From Sporosarcina sp. (lineage in GTDB: Bacteria; Bacillota; Bacilli; Bacillales_A; Planococcaceae), in contig NZ_JARICI010000049.1 in NCBI RefSeq assembly GCF_029257255.1, positions 1 to 64,000 on the forward strand: 64,000 nucleotides of DNA, in the 5' to 3' direction. Below the pieces are notes generated by a model. That model was given only the letters and a program-made list of their open reading frames with translations, was not told the origin of the DNA and did not search any database. Made by a program: the position numbers and the translations under genes. Each line of letters opens with the position of its first letter. Position 1 is the first letter of the stretch. Shown in pieces: positions 60,593-64,000 of the stretch.

Positions 60593-61927
60593 TTGAGAAA
60601 AGCAGAAGATTTAATTCGAATCATTCCTAATATTAATACGATGAAAAAATATGGCCGGGTTATTCGGGTAGTCGGTTTACTGATTGAGTCACAGGGACCG
60701 GAATCTTCTATTGGAGATGTATGTTTAATTCATTTGAATGTGCCGGATGCAGGCAGGGCTATTATTAAAGCAGAAGTAGTCGGTTTCCGAGAAGAAATCG
60801 TCATGCTTATGCCTTACACGGATATCAGTAACATTTCCAGCGGCTGCTTAGTAGAATCGCTAGGCAAGCCGCTTGAAGTAAAAGTGGGCATGAACTTGAT
60901 CGGCAAGGTGCTGGATTCGATGGGAAATCCTATTGACCACAGTGTGTTGCCAAAAGGACTGGCGACTGTCCGGACGGAAAATAGCCCGCCGAATGTGCTG
61001 ACCCGTCCGACTATTAATGATAAATTGGCGGTCGGCGTTAAAGCAATTGACGGAATGCTTACAGTAGGAAACGGGCAGCGTGTCGGGATCTTCGCCGGTT
61101 CCGGAGTTGGTAAAAGTACGTTGCTCGGAATGATAGCCCGCAATACAGAAGCTGATATCAATATTATTGCGTTAATCGGAGAGCGGGGCAGGGAAGTTCG
61201 GGAGTTTATTGACCGCGATCTTGGGCCCGAAGGCATGAAGAAAACGATTGTTGTTGCAGCTACGTCAGACCAGCCCGCGTTGATGCGGATCAAAGGAGCC
61301 TTTACAGCAACTGCGATTGCTGAGTACTTCAGAGACCGTGGTATGCGTGTCATGCTGATGATGGATTCCGTAACCCGTGTCGCAATGGCACAAAGGGAAA
61401 TCGGTCTTGCTGTCGGTGAACCCCCTGCAACGAGAGGGTACACACCGTCCGTATTTGCTATCTTGCCCAAGCTTCTAGAACGGACAGGCACCAATGAACA
61501 AGGTGCGATTACTGCGTTTTATACCGTGTTAGTTGACGGTGATGATATGAATGAACCGATTGCGGATGCAGTACGAGGGATTTTGGACGGACATATTGTG
61601 CTCGACCGAACCCTAGCTAATAAAGGTCAGTATCCAGCGATCAATGTATTGAAAAGTGTCAGTCGTCTGATGAATCACATTGCAGATCCTGAACACGTCA
61701 AAGCAGCAGAAAAACTGCGGGAGCTTTACTACACATATGACAAATCGGAAGACTTGATTAACATCGGTGCTTATAAAAAAGGGACATCGAAAGAAATTGA
61801 TGAAGCGATTGAATATGAACCAATCATTACAAACTTTTTGAAGCAGAGCTATAAAGATAATATACAGCTCGAAGATACAGTGAATGAAATGATCGCTTTG
61901 GCTTCTGGAGGAGGAGGCAACATATGA
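60593..61927 (+). CDS. fliI: Flagellum-specific ATP synthase FliI
   Basis: ATPase of the flagellar type III export apparatus. Walker A AGSGVGKSTLLG at about 167-178, GERGREVREF, Walker B MLMMDSVTRVAMAQREIGLA and the F1-type SDQPALMR. 444 residues. Start TTG 60593, two bases after fliH, with only a weak GGAAAG site, so translational coupling is likely. Overlaps fliJ by ATGA. Confidence 0.96.
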   Translation: MRKAEDLIRIIPNINTMKKYGRVIRVVGLLIESQGPESSIGDVCLIHLNVPDAGRAIIKAEVVGFREEIVMLMPYTDISNISSGCLVESLGKPLEVKVGMNLIGKVLDSMGNPIDHSVLPKGLATVRTENSPPNVLTRPTINDKLAVGVKAIDGMLTVGNGQRVGIFAGSGVGKSTLLGMIARNTEADINIIALIGERGREVREFIDRDLGPEGMKKTIVVAATSDQPALMRIKGAFTATAIAEYFRDRGMRVMLMMDSVTRVAMAQREIGLAVGEPPATRGYTPSVFAILPKLLERTGTNEQGAITAFYTVLVDGDDMNEPIADAVRGILDGHIVLDRTLANKGQYPAINVLKSVSRLMNHIADPEHVKAAEKLRELYYTYDKSEDLINIGAYKKGTSKEIDEAIEYEPIITNFLKQSYKDNIQLEDTVNEMIALASGGGGNI

Positions 61928-62376
61928 CTTCTTACCGCTACCGATTTGAAAAAGTGCTGACATTGCGAGAACAAGAGCGTGATGAAACGGAAATGGCTTA
62001 TAAAGAAGCCATTGAGCAATTTGAAGAAGTGGCAAGGGAGCTGTATGATCAGCTGAAAAAGAAGGAAGACACATTAGAGGAACAGCAACAGCGAATGAGC
62101 ACAGGTTTCTCTATCGACGATTTGCATCATTACTCACGCTTTATTGGCACTCTCGATGTGAAAATTGACCAGATCCAGCAAGAAGTGATGAAATCCCGTT
62201 CTAAAATGAGCTGGTATGAGTCACAGCTGCTGGAAAAGAATATTGAAGTGAAGAAGTTTGAAAAAATGAGAGAAATAAATAAACAACAATATGATGCCGA
62301 AATGGAACATGCGGAGGCAAATCGAATTGACGAACTGGCCACGATGAAATTTCGCTCAAAAGAAGACAGGTGGTAA
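61924..62376 (+). CDS. fliJ: Flagellar export protein FliJ
   Basis: 150 residues predicted to be one long antiparallel coiled coil, typical of FliJ, which sits in the FliI hexamer. YRYRFEKVLTLREQERDETE at the start and EHAEANRIDELATMKF near the end fit the family. Coupled to fliI. Confidence 0.92.
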   Translation: MTSYRYRFEKVLTLREQERDETEMAYKEAIEQFEEVARELYDQLKKKEDTLEEQQQRMSTGFSIDDLHHYSRFIGTLDVKIDQIQQEVMKSRSKMSWYESQLLEKNIEVKKFEKMREINKQQYDAEMEHAEANRIDELATMKFRSKEDRW

Positions 62377-62377
62377 A

Positions 62378-62986
62378 GTGGCAAAAGCTAAGAAGAAAAA
62401 AGAAGTAGAATCTGTAGAAGTGCAAGAGAAGGGGTCCGCTGGTTTTTTTCAGATTTTATTAGCTTGGATTATCATTCCTCTCATGTTCACAACGGCCGTC
62501 GTTTTGATTATTGCGAAAGTCGCGGACGTCAACGTCTTTGACCAGGCTAAAGAATGGACTTCGAAAGTACCATTTCTTGAAGAGAAAGCACCTGACGAAC
62601 AAGCGGAAGGCGATTTAATCTTGGAAGAACGCGTCATTTCTCTGCAGGCTGAAATTCAGGAAAAAGAAGCGCAACTGTTCGAAGTGCAGGATGAGCTGAC
62701 GAAAGTGAAAGATTCCAATGAAACGTTAGAGATCGAAAAAGAGAAGCTAAATGAAGAAATTGAGAAACTGAAGCTCGCGCAAAGTGAAACGAAGCGTGAC
62801 TTTAAAGAAATTATAACAACTTATGAGCAAATGTCAGCTAAATCGGCAGCCCCTGTCATTACAAAAATGGGCGATGCAGAAGCGGTACAGATTTTATCCA
62901 GTCTAAAACCTGCGACTTTGGCAGCGATACTTGAGAAAATGTCCCCAGAAGAAGCGGCGAAATATACAACTATGCTTACAAAGTAG
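62378..62986 (+). CDS. ylxF: MotE/YlxF-type flagellar membrane protein
   Basis: 202 residues: a lysine-rich N-terminus, one membrane helix (about 24-46, FFQILLAWIIIPLMFTTAVV), a coiled coil (about 78-135), and a C-terminal MgtE-N-like domain (GDAEAVQILSSLKPATLAAI, MSPEEAAKYTTMLTK). The arrangement matches MotE-like proteins encoded between fliJ and fliK; the precise role in Bacillus (YlxF) is not established. Start GTG 62378, one base after fliJ. Confidence 0.88.
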   Translation: MAKAKKKKEVESVEVQEKGSAGFFQILLAWIIIPLMFTTAVVLIIAKVADVNVFDQAKEWTSKVPFLEEKAPDEQAEGDLILEERVISLQAEIQEKEAQLFEVQDELTKVKDSNETLEIEKEKLNEEIEKLKLAQSETKRDFKEIITTYEQMSAKSAAPVITKMGDAEAVQILSSLKPATLAAILEKMSPEEAAKYTTMLTK

Positions 62987-63014
62987 TATAATAGTAATTG
63001 AGGGAGGTGAAAAA

Positions 63015-64000
63015 ATGAATTTAGGACTATTGATGAATGTTGGAGCACCGAGTGTACCTTCTGTCTCGTCTGGCGGTTCTTCAAATGGAACAAGTGGTGC
63101 TGGATTTGGAAGTGTTTATCAGAGTTTGATGGGAGCTTCCGAAATTACCGATACTGGACAAGTTGGAGCGGATGGCGCTTTGGCTAAGATGATACAGGAT
63201 ATTATGCAGGCCGACAGTTTAGAAGAGTTGGCAGTTATTTTGGAAGAGTGGCAGCAGGATGGTAAGACGACTTCTGCGATGGATCAGTTATTGAAGGGGT
63301 TGGGCAGTAAGCAAGTCTCTGAAAATATGTCAATTACAGAACTTTCGAACTTAAATAAGTTTCCAAGTCTGCAACAATTAGCTGCTCTAATTACAGAAAA
63401 TCCTGATAAACTAGTAGAAGTAATGACTAAGGCACTAGCAGAAGCAGGCGTTTCTGAAAAAGATATTGAGCAACTGCAGGCAACAGGTGATATTTGGTTC
63501 GTATTGGATACATTGCAGAAACTTCCTCCTGAACAAATACAGATTGCGATAGAGAAACTGCCTGAAAAAGTTACAGTTGAAATAACTGCTTTATTCAAAG
63601 CAATTGAACTAGCCGCACCAAAAATGGATCTGCATGTGAAACAGGAAGAACTGATTAAGACAATTCAACCGTTGTTGTCACAATTTGCGGGACATTTAGA
63701 AGAGAAAACTGTTCAGCCAGAAATTAAACAGACAATCCAGCTGCCGACCGCAGTTCAGCATATGATTCGTTTCACGACGGAACACTCAGCTGCAGATACT
63801 AAACAGCAGGGCGAGCAAACAAAGTCTAACGAGTCGTCGACTTTGCAATCTGTATTGCCGCAGATTGAATCAAGACCTGTATTTCAGATGACACAGACTG
63901 AAAAGGCACCGGAAAGTCGCAGTGAAGCGTTGATGCGTGAGTTCCAGGCAATATTGAACCGGGCGAACTTTGGTCAGACAGGTGGAACAAACAGATTATT
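63015..64000 (+). CDS. fliK: Flagellar hook-length control protein FliK (3' truncated by window end)
   Basis: Open frame from ATG 63015 (RBS GAGGGAGGTG) to the last base, 328 codons without a stop. It encodes the N-terminal part: low-complexity Ser/Gly start, amphipathic helical repeats (DSLEELAVILEEWQQDGKT, FPSLQQLAALITENPDKL) and a Gln/Thr-rich linker; it ends in MREFQAILNRANFGQTGGTN, just before the expected C-terminal Flg_hook domain. Position after the motE-like gene is as in B. subtilis. FliK measures hook length and switches export specificity via FlhB. Confidence 0.85.
   Translation, partial: MNLGLLMNVGAPSVPSVSSGGSSNGTSGAGFGSVYQSLMGASEITDTGQVGADGALAKMIQDIMQADSLEELAVILEEWQQDGKTTSAMDQLLKGLGSKQVSENMSITELSNLNKFPSLQQLAALITENPDKLVEVMTKALAEAGVSEKDIEQLQATGDIWFVLDTLQKLPPEQIQIAIEKLPEKVTVEITALFKAIELAAPKMDLHVKQEELIKTIQPLLSQFAGHLEEKTVQPEIKQTIQLPTAVQHMIRFTTEHSAADTKQQGEQTKSNESSTLQSVLPQIESRPVFQMTQTEKAPESRSEALMREFQAILNRANFGQTGGTNRL

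Noticed and set aside
60814-61494. 226-residue minus-strand frame
   Set aside because: Antisense to the strongly conserved fliI coding sequence; no start site and low-complexity Ser/Thr/Ile composition.

Overview
The window is a stretch of core chromosome from a low-to-mid G+C, endospore-forming member of the Bacillales. The proteins and gene order match the Bacillus subtilis pyr-to-fla/che region closely. The intergenic palindromic elements and the divergence level suggest Planococcaceae, most likely a Sporosarcina-type bacterium; this is inference from memory of the families, not a database search. A SpoVM-like peptide argues for sporulation, and the end of the window enters the flagellar operon, so the organism is probably motile.

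Layout. 1-5732: end of the pyrimidine operon (carB/pyrAB truncated at its 5' end, pyrK, pyrD, pyrF, pyrE), all with overlapping stop/start codons. 5741-6393: a small islet with one DUF1801-type gene between two terminators. 6407-8095: rqcH on the minus strand. 8381-21170: gmk-rpoZ-coaBC-priA-def-fmt-rsmB-prpC-prkC-rsgA-rpe-thiN-spoVM, a housekeeping block for nucleotide, CoA and thiamine metabolism, replication restart, protein N-terminal formylation/deformylation, rRNA methylation and Ser/Thr phospho-signalling. 21247-21435: rpmB on the minus strand. 21650-29561: asp23-like gene, fakA, recG, then the FapR-controlled lipid block fapR-plsX-fabD-fabG and acpP. 29934-37680: rnc-smc-ftsY-ylxM-ffh-rpsP-khpA (RNA processing, chromosome organisation, SRP targeting). 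38258-44781: rimM-trmD-rplS-lepB-rbgA-rnhB and a FliK-like/FlhB-C-like gene pair. 44887-50125: sucC-sucD, dprA, topA. 50153-55477: trmFO-xerC-hslV-hslU-codY. 55943-64000: flgB-flgC-fliE-fliF-fliG-fliH-fliI-fliJ-motE-like-fliK (truncated by the window end).

Almost every gene is on the plus strand; only rqcH and rpmB oppose it. Compared with B. subtilis (gene order from memory), several genes are absent from their usual places: yloB/yloC/remA before gmk, rlmN between rsmB and prpC, sdaAB/sdaAA before recG, ylqD between khpA and rimM, and the cys/sat genes after pyrE. Several of these junctions hold terminators or repeats of a GC-rich palindromic family.

No phage, insertion sequence, CRISPR, tRNA or rRNA was seen. 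The most interesting items are a 53-residue SpoVM homologue with a basic C-terminal extension whose stop codon lies in the terminator hairpin; a stand-alone FlhB-C-like protein paired with a Gln-rich FliK-like protein; an inverted pair of about 125-bp palindromic elements replacing ylqD; a 121-bp tandem repeat before rnc; and a 20-bp-spaced direct repeat upstream of the flagellar operon. I did not find a clear undescribed multi-gene system.
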